From Falsirhodobacter deserti (lineage in GTDB: Bacteria; Pseudomonadota; Alphaproteobacteria; Rhodobacterales; Rhodobacteraceae), in contig NZ_ML137218.1 of NCBI RefSeq assembly GCF_004015795.1, positions 2,142,710 through 2,206,709 of the forward strand: a DNA stretch of 64,000 bases, given 5' to 3'. Shown here one piece after another: positions 36,664-45,603 of this stretch. The notes under the pieces were generated by a model. The model worked only from the letters and a program-made list of their open reading frames with translations, had not been told where the DNA came from and did not search any database. Positions within the stretch are counted from its first letter, which is position 1. Every line of letters starts with the position of its first letter. A program made the position numbers and the translations under genes.

Positions 36664-38501
36664 GCGTCCTCGTCTGCGTCGATGAAGCCGCCGGACTGGC
36701 GCGCCCAGAAACGGGCGTAAAGGCCGCCTTGCGCCAGCAGCTCGTCATGGGTGCCGATCTCGGCGATGCGGCCCTGATCCAGAACGAGGATCCGGTCCAT
36801 ATGCGCGATGGTAGACAGCCGGTGCGCGATGGCAATGACCGTCTTGCCCGCCATGACGCCGTAAAGCGAATCCTGAATGGCGGCCTCCACTTCGGAATCC
36901 AGCGCGGATGTCGCCTCGTCCAGCACAAGGATGGGGGCGTTTTTCAGGATGACGCGGGCCAGCCCGATGCGCTGGCGCTGACCGCCCGAAAGCTTCACCC
37001 CGCGTTCGCCGACCTGCGCGTCATAGCCCTGCCGTCCTTCGCTGTCCTGAAGCGTCAGGATGAAATTATGCGCCTCGGCCCGTTTGGCAGCCTCGATCAT
37101 CTCCTCCTCGGTCGCATCGGGACGGCCGTAAAGGATATTCTCGCGCACGCTGCGATGAAGAAGGCTTGGGTCCTGCTGGACCATGCCGATGGCGCCGCGC
37201 AGGCTGGCCTGCGTGACGCTGGCGATGTTCTGCCCGTCGATGCGGATCGCCCCGCCTTCCACGTCATAAAACCGCAGCAGCAGCTTCACCAGCGTGGATT
37301 TGCCCGCACCGGACCGCCCGACGACACCCAGCTTTTCGCCGGGCCGGATGGTCAGCGTGATGTCATGCAATCCACCCGATCCGCGCCCGTAATGGTGGCT
37401 GACATGGTCCAGATCGATCCGCCCCTCGGTCAGGTGCAGATCGCCCGCCCCCTTGGCATCTGTCAGGGCGATGGGCTGGGCGATGCTTTCCATCCCCTCG
37501 GCGATGGTGCCAAGCGACTGGAACAGTTGCTGCGTGGCCCACATGATCCAATAGGTCATGTTGTTCAGCCGCAGCACCAGCGCCGAGGCCGCCGCAACCA
37601 CGCCCACTGTCGCCGCCCCCTGATGCCAAAGCAGCACCGCCCAGCCGATCACACCCACGATCATCACGCCGTTGATGACGGTCAGGCTGATATCCATGCG
37701 GCTGACGATCCGCATCTCGTATGCGAAAGCTTGGCGTGCCTTCTCGATCGCCTCGCGCGCATGGGCCTCCTCGCGGTCGTCATGGGCGAAAAGCTTGACC
37801 GAGTGAATGTTGGTATAGGCATCCACCACCCGCCCCGTCACGGCCGACCGCGCATCCGAGGAAGCCTTCGCCGCCGGCCCCGCACGCCGCACCGTCCAGC
37901 GCATCAGAAGGCCATAGGCGGCGAACCAGATCAGCAATGGCACCATCAGGCGCGCATCCGCCTGCCCCAGCACCACAAGGCTGCCGATCGCGGTGGTCAC
38001 GGCAAAGGCCACGGCGTCGAAGATGTTGAACACCGCATCCCCCGCGGCGGGCGGCGTTTGCATGATGCGGTTGGCCAGCCGGCCCGCGAAATCGCTTTCG
38101 AACCAGCCGACCGGCTGGCGCAGCACGTGGCGGTGGGCGCGCCAGCGGATCAGCGTGCCGAAATTGGGCAGGATGGCGTTGTGCAGCAGGGCCGTATTGG
38201 CCGCCGCCACGATGGGCCGCAGGAACAGGATCGCCAGTGCCACCAGCACGATCTCGGTGCCATAGATGTCCCACACCTCGGCGGGGGTGCCATTTGACAG
38301 CAGGTCCACCACCCGCCCCACATACCAGATCAACGCCAGATCGCTGAGCGCGACAATGACCGACAGCAGCCCCGTGGCGGCGAACACCTTCCGGAACGGC
38401 TGCATGTACCCCTTCAGGAAGGGCCAAAGCCGGTTAGGGGGCGTGTCTGTCAGGTCATAAGGGGCGTAGGGATCAACGAGCTTTTCAAAGAAACGGAGCA
38501 T
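36660..38501 (-). CDS. ABC exporter half-transporter (fused permease and ATPase), partner gene
   Basis: A 613-residue paralogue of the downstream gene with the same layout. Six transmembrane helices are followed by an ATPase domain with Walker A GRSGAGKST, LSGGQRQR, ILVLDEATSALD and AHRLST. Both nucleotide-binding sites appear catalytically complete, unlike many heterodimeric exporters in which one site is degenerate. The stop overlaps the next start by ATGA, so the two are made in equal amounts. It is the first gene of the unit exporter-exporter-RNA methyltransferase. Substrate unknown. Confidence 0.93.
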   Translation of the reverse strand: MLRFFEKLVDPYAPYDLTDTPPNRLWPFLKGYMQPFRKVFAATGLLSVIVALSDLALIWYVGRVVDLLSNGTPAEVWDIYGTEIVLVALAILFLRPIVAAANTALLHNAILPNFGTLIRWRAHRHVLRQPVGWFESDFAGRLANRIMQTPPAAGDAVFNIFDAVAFAVTTAIGSLVVLGQADARLMVPLLIWFAAYGLLMRWTVRRAGPAAKASSDARSAVTGRVVDAYTNIHSVKLFAHDDREEAHAREAIEKARQAFAYEMRIVSRMDISLTVINGVMIVGVIGWAVLLWHQGAATVGVVAAASALVLRLNNMTYWIMWATQQLFQSLGTIAEGMESIAQPIALTDAKGAGDLHLTEGRIDLDHVSHHYGRGSGGLHDITLTIRPGEKLGVVGRSGAGKSTLVKLLLRFYDVEGGAIRIDGQNIASVTQASLRGAIGMVQQDPSLLHRSVRENILYGRPDATEEEMIEAAKRAEAHNFILTLQDSEGRQGYDAQVGERGVKLSGGQRQRIGLARVILKNAPILVLDEATSALDSEVEAAIQDSLYGVMAGKTVIAIAHRLSTIAHMDRILVLDQGRIAEIGTHDELLAQGGLYARFWARQSGGFIDADEDA

Positions 38502-38555
38502 GGCGGGCCTCTGATTGCCCGAGGGATATAGCGCCCACGCGTGACGAAAACATGC

Positions 38556-39668
38556 TCAGCCCAAAAGCTGGTCCTTGGTGAGGGTGAAACCCGATGCGAT
38601 CCACCGCGCCTCCAGCTCTTTCAGGCGCTGGCCGAGGGCAGCACCGCTGAAGGCAGGCATCAGATCGCAGGCGGCAACCGGAAACCGCGCGGCGGCGGCG
38701 GCAGCGATGCGCGACAGGTCGGGCTGCATCCCCGTCAGCGCCGCCCGCACCAGCGCCGCATCCCGCGCAAGGTCCGCGCCGTGGCGATAGGCAAGTTCGG
38801 CCATGTCCGCGCCTTCGCGTGCGGCATCGGAAATCAGCGACAGGCGCCTTGCCTCGGCGCGCGACAGGCGCAGATCGACCTGCCCGCCCAGCGCGGCCAG
38901 CCGCCGAATGGGATCGGGCGCAACGCCCGCCTCCAGGTGCACCAGCACCGGCAACGCGGTTGCATCCGCGCCCGGCACGACGCGTGCCAGAATCCCTGCC
39001 GCCGCCATGGAGGCAATGGCGGGCGCAGGATCGGATGCTGCCAGCAGCTTCTTCACCTCGGCCCCCACCCGTTCGCGAGACAGCGTTTCCACACCTTCGG
39101 CATGTTCGGCGCAAGCGGCCAGTCCCTCAGGATCCGGCCCGCCCTGCCCATAGATGGCGTGGAAGCGGAAAAACCGCAGGATGCGCAGGTAATCTTCGGT
39201 GATCCGGGCCGCGGGATCGCCCACGAAGCGGACGCGTCGTGCCAGCAGATCCGGCAGGCCGTCCAGAGGGTCGATCAAGGTGCCGTCCGCCTCGGCGTAA
39301 AGGGCGTTCATGGTGAAATCACGCCGCGCCGCATCCTCGGCAATGTCGGAGGAGAAGGCGACAACAGCGTGCCGCCCGTTGGTTTCCACATCGCGCCGGA
39401 AGGTCGTGATCTCGTAAGGGCGGCCATCGGCCAGCACGGTCACCGTGCCATGATCGATGCCGGTGGGGATCGCACGCAATCCGGCGGCGCGGGCCAGTTC
39501 CATCACCCGCGCGGGCAAGGCATCGGTGGCGATATCCAGATCGCTGACCGGCGCGCCAAGCAGCGCGTTGCGCACACAGCCCCCCACGAAGAGCGCGCGA
39601 TGCCCCGCCCGTGCCAGCATGGCGCAAACGGGGGCTGCAGGGCCAAGCCAGTCGCCGGTCAGCTTCAT
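38556..39668 (-). CDS. cca: CCA tRNA nucleotidyltransferase
   Basis: A 370-residue class II nucleotidyltransferase that adds or repairs the 3' CCA end of tRNA. The head domain has VGGCVRNALLGAPVSDLDIATDA, where DLD provides the catalytic aspartates and Asn replaces the more usual Asp in GGxVRD. RRDFTMNALY and DPLDGLPDLLARRVRFVGDP follow, then the RILRFFRFHA segment of the neck. A poly(A) polymerase function is less likely given the length. The start at 39668 overlaps the upstream Nudix gene stop (ATGA). No gene follows closely on this strand. Confidence 0.92.
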   Translation of the reverse strand: MKLTGDWLGPAAPVCAMLARAGHRALFVGGCVRNALLGAPVSDLDIATDALPARVMELARAAGLRAIPTGIDHGTVTVLADGRPYEITTFRRDVETNGRHAVVAFSSDIAEDAARRDFTMNALYAEADGTLIDPLDGLPDLLARRVRFVGDPAARITEDYLRILRFFRFHAIYGQGGPDPEGLAACAEHAEGVETLSRERVGAEVKKLLAASDPAPAIASMAAAGILARVVPGADATALPVLVHLEAGVAPDPIRRLAALGGQVDLRLSRAEARRLSLISDAAREGADMAELAYRHGADLARDAALVRAALTGMQPDLSRIAAAAAARFPVAACDLMPAFSGAALGQRLKELEARWIASGFTLTKDQLLG

Positions 39669-40219
39669 GCCATCCTCATCGCGAGGTTTCGCAAGATCGA
39701 CGCCGTTGCGCCCCAAATGTAATACGGCCCCCACGGCACCGTCCAATAGCTGCGCATCTGGCCGGCCCATGGCCGGACGTGCCGGATATAGCTGCCCGGC
39801 TTCAGAACATGCGACAGTGGAACAGTGAACACCTCCTCCACCTCGCCCGCCTGCACGAAGGGGGTGAAGGGGGCCGTGATCCCGGCCAGCACGGGAGTGA
39901 TGGAAAATCCGGTTCCGGTCATCTGGTCGGGCAGAACACCCAGAACATCGACAGCGTGGCGGGGAAGGCCGACCTCTTCTTCCGCCTCGCGCAGGGCACA
40001 ATCAATGGGGCCTGAATCGGAGGGGTCGACCTTGCCGCCCGGCAGCGCGATCTGCCCCGGATGGTGCTGCAACCCCGAGGCGCGACGGGTCAGCCAAAGC
40101 TGCCCGTCCTGCACTGCAATCAGAACCGCTGCCGGGCGCGGCACCGGGCCGTCCGGCAGGATTGGATCCTCTGGCGCGACATCGCGCGCCAGCGCCGTGA
40201 TCAGCGCGTCACGCGTCAT
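39665..40219 (-). CDS. CoA pyrophosphatase-type Nudix hydrolase
   Basis: A 184-residue Nudix protein of the CoA diphosphatase subgroup. It has the UPF0035-type motif LQHHPGQIALPGGKVD directly before the Nudix box (GGKVD ... ALREAEEEVGL), as in enzymes that cleave CoA and acyl-CoA to phosphopantetheine and 3',5'-ADP. The ATG at 40219 was chosen for the conserved TRDALITALA start; it overlaps the hslO end by 11 bases. Its stop overlaps cca. The order hslO-Nudix-cca is compact and probably one operon. Confidence 0.9.
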   Translation of the reverse strand: MTRDALITALARDVAPEDPILPDGPVPRPAAVLIAVQDGQLWLTRRASGLQHHPGQIALPGGKVDPSDSGPIDCALREAEEEVGLPRHAVDVLGVLPDQMTGTGFSITPVLAGITAPFTPFVQAGEVEEVFTVPLSHVLKPGSYIRHVRPWAGQMRSYWTVPWGPYYIWGATASILRNLAMRMA

Positions 40220-41186
40220 CCCCGTTCTGCCCCAATGTCGTCGGGTCAAATTCGTAATGCGCGCCGCAGAACTGGCAATCGGCCGTCACAAGACCGTTTT
40301 CCGTCACCATCTCGGCAATCTCGTCCGCGGGATAGGGTTCCAGCGCATCGCGCACCTTGGTTTCCGAACAGGTGCAGCCAAAGGTCAGCGGCTGGCTGTC
40401 GTAAACGCGCGGCCCTTCTTCGTGGAACAGGCGCACCAGCAGTTCCGTCGGGGCGACGTTCGGGCCGATCAGTTCCAGATCCTCCACCGTGTCCAGCAGA
40501 TAGTTGGCGCGCAGCCAGTTGTCCCCTTCATCGCCTCCAAGGATGTCGGCATGGGTCAGCAAGCCGGCATCGCCCGAAGGTTCGCCCACCGAAGGGGAGG
40601 CCTTGGGCATGTGCTGCAGCATCACGCCGCCCGCCCGCCAGCCTTCAACCCCGCCCGGCAGATGTGAACGGCCGAAGGACAACTCGAACCGTGTCGGAAG
40701 CTGTTCGGATTGCGCAAAGTACGTCTCGGCACATTTGGACAGCGAACCGCCGGCAATGGGCGTGATGCCCTGATACGGCACCGTGCCTTCGCCCTGATCG
40801 ATCAGGATCGCGAAATAACCGTCGCCAAGCTGTTCGAAGGCGGGGGCATCGGTCAGATCCGCGGCTTCGAATCCGGCATAGGCGCGGATGCGGGCGGGCT
40901 GGCCATCATCGGTGGGGCCATAATAATCGGTCGCGATCAGCTTCACCGCGCCGCTGCCGCGGATTTGCAGCGACAGCTTCCAGCGCAGCTTGATCGTGTG
41001 GCCGATCAGCGCGGTCAGCAGGGCGGCCTCGGCCACCAGCGCCTCGATCTGGGCGGGATAGTCGTGTTTGGAAAGCACCTCGTCCAGAACGCCGTCCAGT
41101 CGGACCACCCGTCCGCGGATGTCGGAACGGTCAAGCTGGAAGGGCAGGACGGTATCGTCCCAGGCGATTTGCGTTGCAATGGTCAT
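40209..41186 (-). CDS. hslO: Redox-regulated chaperone Hsp33
   Basis: A 325-residue Hsp33, a holdase activated by oxidation and heat. The C-terminal redox switch carries the zinc-binding CTC (FGCTCSETK) and CxxC (CQFC) pairs. The core has LPFQLDRSDIRGRVVRLD, GAVKLIATDYYGP and GEGTVPYQGITPI. The start at 41186 is preceded by AAGGGA; an earlier in-frame codon is rejected. A probable RpoH-type promoter lies about 40 bases upstream, which suits a heat-shock gene. It leads the hslO-Nudix-cca unit and is divergent from another Nudix gene. Confidence 0.94.
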   Translation of the reverse strand: MTIATQIAWDDTVLPFQLDRSDIRGRVVRLDGVLDEVLSKHDYPAQIEALVAEAALLTALIGHTIKLRWKLSLQIRGSGAVKLIATDYYGPTDDGQPARIRAYAGFEAADLTDAPAFEQLGDGYFAILIDQGEGTVPYQGITPIAGGSLSKCAETYFAQSEQLPTRFELSFGRSHLPGGVEGWRAGGVMLQHMPKASPSVGEPSGDAGLLTHADILGGDEGDNWLRANYLLDTVEDLELIGPNVAPTELLVRLFHEEGPRVYDSQPLTFGCTCSETKVRDALEPYPADEIAEMVTENGLVTADCQFCGAHYEFDPTTLGQNGDDA

Positions 41187-41223
41187 GGGGTTCCCTTGAG
41201 GCTCGGGCCTTGGCATACCGCGA

Positions 41224-41254
41224 CTATGTAGGAACGACAACCAAGAGGCCCAAG
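41224..41254 (-). promoter_or_regulatory. Candidate RpoH (heat-shock) promoter of hslO
   Basis: On the minus strand CTTG, 18 bases, CCTACAT matches the alphaproteobacterial heat-shock pattern CTTG-N17/18-CYTATNT with a single mismatch (C for T). It lies about 38 bases before the hslO ATG. It overlaps the ribosome-binding region of the divergent Nudix gene. Confidence 0.5.
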
Positions 41255-41257
41255 GGG

Positions 41258-41698
41258 ATGATCCGGCGATATGGCGAGGCAATCCGCCCGGGGCAGCGTT
41301 ACCGTCGCCGGGCAGGTGTTTATGCGGTCTGCCTGCGGGACGGCCGCGTGCTGACCACCCTGCAAGAGGCGCCGACGCCCGAAATCCAGCTTCCCGGCGG
41401 CGGCATCGATGCGGGTGAACACCCCGTGGCCGCCCTGCACCGCGAGGTGATGGAGGAAACCGGCTGGCACATCGCCATCGGGCCGCGGCTGGGCACCTTC
41501 CGCCGGTTCGTATTCATGCCGGAATATGACAAGTGGGCCGAGAAGGTGTGCATGATCCACCTTGCCCGCCCCACCCTGCACATCGGCCCGCCGACCGAGG
41601 CCGGCCACCACGCCCTGTGGCTGCCCATCGCCGACGCGCTGGAAGCGCTGGCAAGCGACGGGGACAGGGAGATGCTGAAGCTGGCGATCAGGCGCTGA
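41258..41698 (+). CDS. Nudix hydrolase
   Basis: A 146-residue Nudix hydrolase with a complete box (GGGIDAGEHPVAALHREVMEETGW). The N-terminus RYGEAIRPGQRYRRRAGVYAV and the late segment MPEYDKWAEKVCMIHLARP resemble a group of uncharacterised alphaproteobacterial Nudix proteins. The substrate cannot be inferred. The ATG at 41258 is preceded by purine-rich sequence. It is divergent from hslO and its end overlaps the 3' end of galE by 11 bases. Confidence 0.87.
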   Translation: MIRRYGEAIRPGQRYRRRAGVYAVCLRDGRVLTTLQEAPTPEIQLPGGGIDAGEHPVAALHREVMEETGWHIAIGPRLGTFRRFVFMPEYDKWAEKVCMIHLARPTLHIGPPTEAGHHALWLPIADALEALASDGDREMLKLAIRR

Positions 41699-42674
41699 AC
41701 GGTTCCGCCTGCGCCCAGCGCCATGCATCACCGATCATGTCGCGCAGGGTCGACCGCTTCGGCTGCCAGCCCAGATCGCGGATGGCAGCTTCGGATCCCG
41801 AAACCAGGGTGACCGCATCGCCGGGACGGCGGCTGCCATAGATGACAGGAACCTCACGGTTGGTGACGGTGCGGGACGCCTCGATCACCTCGCGGACAGA
41901 AAAGCCGTTGCCGGTGCCAAGGCAGAAGATGCGGCTTTCGTTGCCATCCAGCAGCCATTTCAGCCCAAGCACATGGGCGTCGACCAGATCCATCACATGA
42001 ACATAATCGCGCACGCAGGTGCCGTCGCGGGTATCATAGTCCGTTCCGTAAACCGTCAGTGCAGGACGTTTCCCGGCCACGGCATCCAGCATCAGCGGAA
42101 TCAGGTGGGTTTCGGGTGTATGCTGTTCACCCACCTCGGCCTCGGGATCGGCGCCGGCCACGTTGAAATAACGGAAGATCACGTGGTTCAGGTCATGGGC
42201 GGCAGAAAAGTTCCTGACCATCTCCTCGATCGCGAGTTTCGATCCGCCATAGGCGTTGATCGGGCGCTGCGGCGTTGTTTCATCCAGCAGAACACCGTCC
42301 TGATCGCCATAGGTTGCGCAGGTGGAGGAAAAGACGAAGTTGCGGATGCCTGCCGCCACCGTCGCCTCCAGAAGGTTAAGCGCCCCGTTGACGTTCACGC
42401 GCCAATACGTGGCGGGATCCTTCATGGATTCCCCCACCAGCGACAGGGCGGCAAAGTGCATCACGGCCACCGGCTTGTATTGTGCAAGTGCCGCATCGAT
42501 GTCGGCCCGGTTCATCAGGTCGCCCTTGAACAAGGGCCCGAACTTGACCGCCTGTTCCCACCCCGTAGAGATGTTGTCAAAGGTGACTGGCTTGAAACCC
42601 GCCGCCTTAAGGACCTTGCAGGCATGCGCCCCGATATATCCTGCGCCGCCGGTTACCAGAACGTGTTGTGTCAT
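41688..42674 (-). CDS. galE: UDP-glucose 4-epimerase
   Basis: A 328-residue GalE that interconverts UDP-glucose and UDP-galactose. The NAD motif is TGGAGYIG at the N-terminus; the active site has SSTCATYGD and AYGGSKLAIEEM with Tyr142 and Lys146. DPEAEVGEQHTPETHLIP and YDTRDGTCVRDYVHVMDLVDAHV are typical of GalE. The start at 42674 gives the usual MTQHVLVTGG; an in-frame ATG pair 7-8 codons upstream is possible. It probably feeds the adjacent capsule locus with UDP-galactose. The 123-base gap to the divergent sulfotransferase holds an operator-like dyad. Confidence 0.95.
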   Translation of the reverse strand: MTQHVLVTGGAGYIGAHACKVLKAAGFKPVTFDNISTGWEQAVKFGPLFKGDLMNRADIDAALAQYKPVAVMHFAALSLVGESMKDPATYWRVNVNGALNLLEATVAAGIRNFVFSSTCATYGDQDGVLLDETTPQRPINAYGGSKLAIEEMVRNFSAAHDLNHVIFRYFNVAGADPEAEVGEQHTPETHLIPLMLDAVAGKRPALTVYGTDYDTRDGTCVRDYVHVMDLVDAHVLGLKWLLDGNESRIFCLGTGNGFSVREVIEASRTVTNREVPVIYGSRRPGDAVTLVSGSEAAIRDLGWQPKRSTLRDMIGDAWRWAQAEPFSA

Positions 42675-42706
42675 CGATCCACGACCTTGCATCATTCCGC
42701 CCGACC

Positions 42707-42733
42707 CTAGCCAAGCATCGTCATGTTGGCTAG
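42707..42733. promoter_or_regulatory. Operator-like inverted repeat in the galE / sulfotransferase divergent region
   Basis: CTAGCCAA-N11-TTGGCTAG is a perfect 8-base dyad with a total span of 27 bases. It sits between the two divergent starts (33 bases from galE, 65 from the sulfotransferase), the usual place for a shared regulator site. No cognate regulator is identified. Confidence 0.45.
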
Positions 42734-42797
42734 CCGCTTCATTGACCTTGCTGTTCCCCGGCACCATAACGCACGAACGCTGAATGATGAGGTGCGC

Positions 42798-43577
42798 ATG
42801 GATTTGATGAAGTTCATTTCGCAAGGTGGTATCCACGAGAAGGAAATCCGCCGCCACTTCGGCGATCGCGCCATCTTCACGGGTGACAGGCCCGTTTTCG
42901 ACCATCCGCTTTACCTGCTTGCCTTCTCGAACCGCAGCGGGTCGAACCTTCTTGCAGATCATCTACGCTCGACGCCGGTATTTTCGGGGTTCTACGAACA
43001 GTTGAACCATTCCACGGTGCTTCAGCAGGCAGAACAGTGGAATGCAGGAACCTTCCCCGATCTTATCCGCATTGGAAGCGAGGTGCTGTCCGAGGGAAAG
43101 CCCATCCATGGGTTCAAGGCATCGTGGGACCAGATCCTGATGCTTCACCGGTTCCGCATTCCTGCCATGTATGACGGGGTGAAGATCATCCACATCACCC
43201 GCGACGATGTTCTGGGACAGGCTGTTTCATACCAGATCGCCCACCAGACCAAACGCTGGACAAGCATGCAGCGCGGGGAAGATGTGAAGCCAGTCTATGA
43301 CAAAGCGCAGATTTCACACCTGATCGGGGCGGCACAGATGTCCGCCAACGCGATCCAGATGTTATGCACGATTTTCGAGATGCCCCGCATCGAGGTGACA
43401 TACGAGGAGATCGTCGCACGCCCACGCAAGGCAGTGCTGCGGATCGGCAAGCTTCTGGACCTCGACCTTCAGGACTGGAAATCGCGCAAACCAACTATCG
43501 CCCGGCAGGCTGATGCGATCAATGACAGCTTCCGCGCACGTTATCTTGCCGAGGCCAGAACACATCTTCTGACATAG
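42798..43577 (+). CDS. Stf0-type sulfotransferase
   Basis: A 259-residue protein with the PAPS 5'-phosphosulfate-binding loop FSNRSGSNLLADHLRST (RSGSN at residues 46-50), a GFKASWDQILML segment and the 3'-phosphate region KIIHITRDDVLGQAVSYQIA. This pattern matches Stf0-like carbohydrate sulfotransferases. It likely transfers sulfate from PAPS to a sugar of the capsule built by neighbouring genes. The ATG at 42798 has GAGGT four bases upstream, better than an earlier in-frame start at 42723. It converges with kpsT, with 2 bases between stops. Confidence 0.83.
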   Translation: MDLMKFISQGGIHEKEIRRHFGDRAIFTGDRPVFDHPLYLLAFSNRSGSNLLADHLRSTPVFSGFYEQLNHSTVLQQAEQWNAGTFPDLIRIGSEVLSEGKPIHGFKASWDQILMLHRFRIPAMYDGVKIIHITRDDVLGQAVSYQIAHQTKRWTSMQRGEDVKPVYDKAQISHLIGAAQMSANAIQMLCTIFEMPRIEVTYEEIVARPRKAVLRIGKLLDLDLQDWKSRKPTIARQADAINDSFRARYLAEARTHLLT

Positions 43578-43579
43578 GA

Positions 43580-44263
43580 TCAGTCGTCATCCGGCACCGC
43601 GCCACGACCGACGCGCATGTTCCGTTCATGCACCGCGATGCCTTCTTCCAGATCATCGAACCAGTGAAGCTGCCCCCCTTCCAGCACCGCCGCCTTCGAG
43701 CAGATCTTGCGGATCATCCCCATGGAGTGGGACACCATGATGGCGGAGGACGTTTTAAGCCGTTCGTTCAGGTAGGCGCTGCTCTTTTCCTTGAAGGATG
43801 CATCCCCCACCGACGTGACCTCGTCTATGAGGTATGTCTGGAACGGGATGCCCATGGACACGCCGAAGGCAAGCCGCGACTTCATCCCCGAGGAGTAACT
43901 GCGGAACGGCAGATGGAAGTGCTTGCCCAGTTCGGCGAACTCTTCCACGAAGTTGATCAGGGCATTGGTGTCCATGCCATATATCCGGGCGACGAAGCGC
44001 GTGTTCTGTGCGCCCGTCAGTTCGGGATGGAACGAGCCGGCAAAACCGACAGGCCAGGAAATCGTGCCGCTGGACAGGATTCGGCCCGATGTCGGTTCTT
44101 CAGTGCCTGAAATCATGCGCAGCAGCGTGGATTTTCCGGCCCCGTTGCGGCCAAGAAGCGCAACGGCCGTGCGCGACGGGAAGGTGACGTTGACATTGTC
44201 TGCCACCGTTTTCCGCCTGCCTTGGAGCACATAGGTCTTGGTCAGGTTCTCCAGCCGGATCAT
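43580..44263 (-). CDS. kpsT: Capsule polysaccharide ABC-2 transporter ATPase KpsT
   Basis: A 227-residue ATP-binding subunit of the capsule exporter. Walker A is GRNGAGKST, the signature is YSSGMKSRLAFG, and Walker B is TYLIDEVTSVGD, the variant typical of the KpsT/CtrD/BexA group. The short size and absence of a C-terminal carbohydrate-binding domain place it with group 2 capsule systems rather than Wzt. It powers export of the complete polysaccharide across the inner membrane with KpsM, encoded divergently just beyond kpsE. It follows kpsE after 6 bases. Confidence 0.92.
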   Translation of the reverse strand: MIRLENLTKTYVLQGRRKTVADNVNVTFPSRTAVALLGRNGAGKSTLLRMISGTEEPTSGRILSSGTISWPVGFAGSFHPELTGAQNTRFVARIYGMDTNALINFVEEFAELGKHFHLPFRSYSSGMKSRLAFGVSMGIPFQTYLIDEVTSVGDASFKEKSSAYLNERLKTSSAIMVSHSMGMIRKICSKAAVLEGGQLHWFDDLEEGIAVHERNMRVGRGAVPDDD

Positions 44264-44269
44264 GGGCGT

Positions 44270-45511
44270 CTACTTGCGGTCTTTCAGGCTGTAAGCCACC
44301 AGAACTGCCACTGACCAGATAAGGACAAGGAACAGTGCCAGCAGGATCAGGGTGGCCCCGCGATGAGGGAATGTGGACCGTTCAGCCAGCGTCGGCTGCA
44401 CATGGGCTGCGAGGTAGCGGCTTTGCCGGCCCGCTTCCGTTCGGGCCGAATTGAACGCCGCCAGTGCCGCGGTATAGGTCTGCTCGGCAAATTCACGATC
44501 CACCGTAAGCCGCTCGAACTCACCCACAAGGTTGGCATAGGCGTTACCGCCCCGCGCATCGGGGCCGCTGGCCATGCCCATCTTGTTACGCTCTTCCGCG
44601 ATGCGTTGGTTGATGACCTCGATGCGGCGCTCGGCCTGCTGCACGCGGATATCGTCGGCACGCGTGGTTTGGCGCAACATGTCCATTTCAACCATGGCTG
44701 CGGCAAGTTGGGACTGCAGATTGTTCACGATGCCCATCTGCCCCATCGTGTCCATCGACGGGTCCACGATCTGGTTCCTGTTGCGGAAGTCTGTCACGGC
44801 GGCGCGGGCCTGGCGCAGTTCTTCCGTGGCCAGATTCAGATCATCACGGGCATAACGAATCATGTCTTCGCGCGCGATATCCGACAGCCGGTTGATCATG
44901 GCAGAGCCTTCGGCATAGATCGCGCGGGTGATGCGCTGCGCATCCACAGGGTCGAAGGCAAGCGCACGGATCCCGACGATGTTGGTCCGGCTGTCCAGCG
45001 TGACCTTCACCATGTTTTCCCAATAGTCTGCCAGATCTTCGATGGTTCCATCGGGATCAAGGCTGTAGACCGGGTCGAAGGCCGGCTTGGACCAGATATC
45101 ACGAAGGTTGACTGCCTGATCCACCTTCTCGATCAGATCCTGGCTGTTGAAATAGCTGTACAGCACCTCGCTGTCGGACGCGCTGCTTTGTGCCCCGGTG
45201 ATCATCGACAGCCCGCTCATCATGTCCGTAGCGGAAGCCTGATTTTCGTTCCGCACCGCGAATTCGACTTCCGAAACGTACTGATCGCTTGCGATGATCC
45301 AGAGGTACATCGCGGAAAGCAGAACAGGCACAAGAACGCCGGCGACGAACCCCATGATCGCAAAACGATGCCGCCGCAGCGTTTTTGCCATCCCCACCGG
45401 AGGACGAACATCAACGCGATCGACTTCGGGCTTTGCATCGGGAACAAGCGCGGGTCGACGCTTGCGACGTGGCACGACCCCCTCAGGAATGGATTGTTCG
45501 GGAATTGACAA
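44270..45511 (-). CDS. kpsE: Capsule polysaccharide export inner-membrane protein KpsE (PCP-3 family)
   Basis: A 413-residue polysaccharide co-polymerase/export protein. Transmembrane helices lie near residues 48-72 (FAIMGFVAGVLVPVLLSAMYLWI) and near the C-terminus (ATLILLALFLVLIWSVAVLVAYSL), with a long periplasmic coiled-coil region between. YVSEVEFAVRNE, NIVGIRALAFDPVDAQRI and LTVDREFAEQTYTAALAAFNSAR match KpsE/CtrC/BexC. It links the ABC transporter to an outer-membrane channel. The start appears to be TTG at 45511 with GGAGGT just upstream. The KpsD channel gene is not in the window. Confidence 0.9.
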   Translation of the reverse strand: MSIPEQSIPEGVVPRRKRRPALVPDAKPEVDRVDVRPPVGMAKTLRRHRFAIMGFVAGVLVPVLLSAMYLWIIASDQYVSEVEFAVRNENQASATDMMSGLSMITGAQSSASDSEVLYSYFNSQDLIEKVDQAVNLRDIWSKPAFDPVYSLDPDGTIEDLADYWENMVKVTLDSRTNIVGIRALAFDPVDAQRITRAIYAEGSAMINRLSDIAREDMIRYARDDLNLATEELRQARAAVTDFRNRNQIVDPSMDTMGQMGIVNNLQSQLAAAMVEMDMLRQTTRADDIRVQQAERRIEVINQRIAEERNKMGMASGPDARGGNAYANLVGEFERLTVDREFAEQTYTAALAAFNSARTEAGRQSRYLAAHVQPTLAERSTFPHRGATLILLALFLVLIWSVAVLVAYSLKDRK

Positions 45512-45603
45512 ACGACCTCCGAGTCCGTGACCGGATTGAACCTGAAGCGTGAATTCTACATAATGTCGGCTTGGACTTCCAGCTACCTAGCGGAACAGAT
45601 CGC

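Noticed and set aside
36552..38297. A 581-codon open frame antisense to an ABC exporter gene
   Set aside because: Antisense shadow; the exporter on the minus strand has complete Walker motifs and coupled neighbours.
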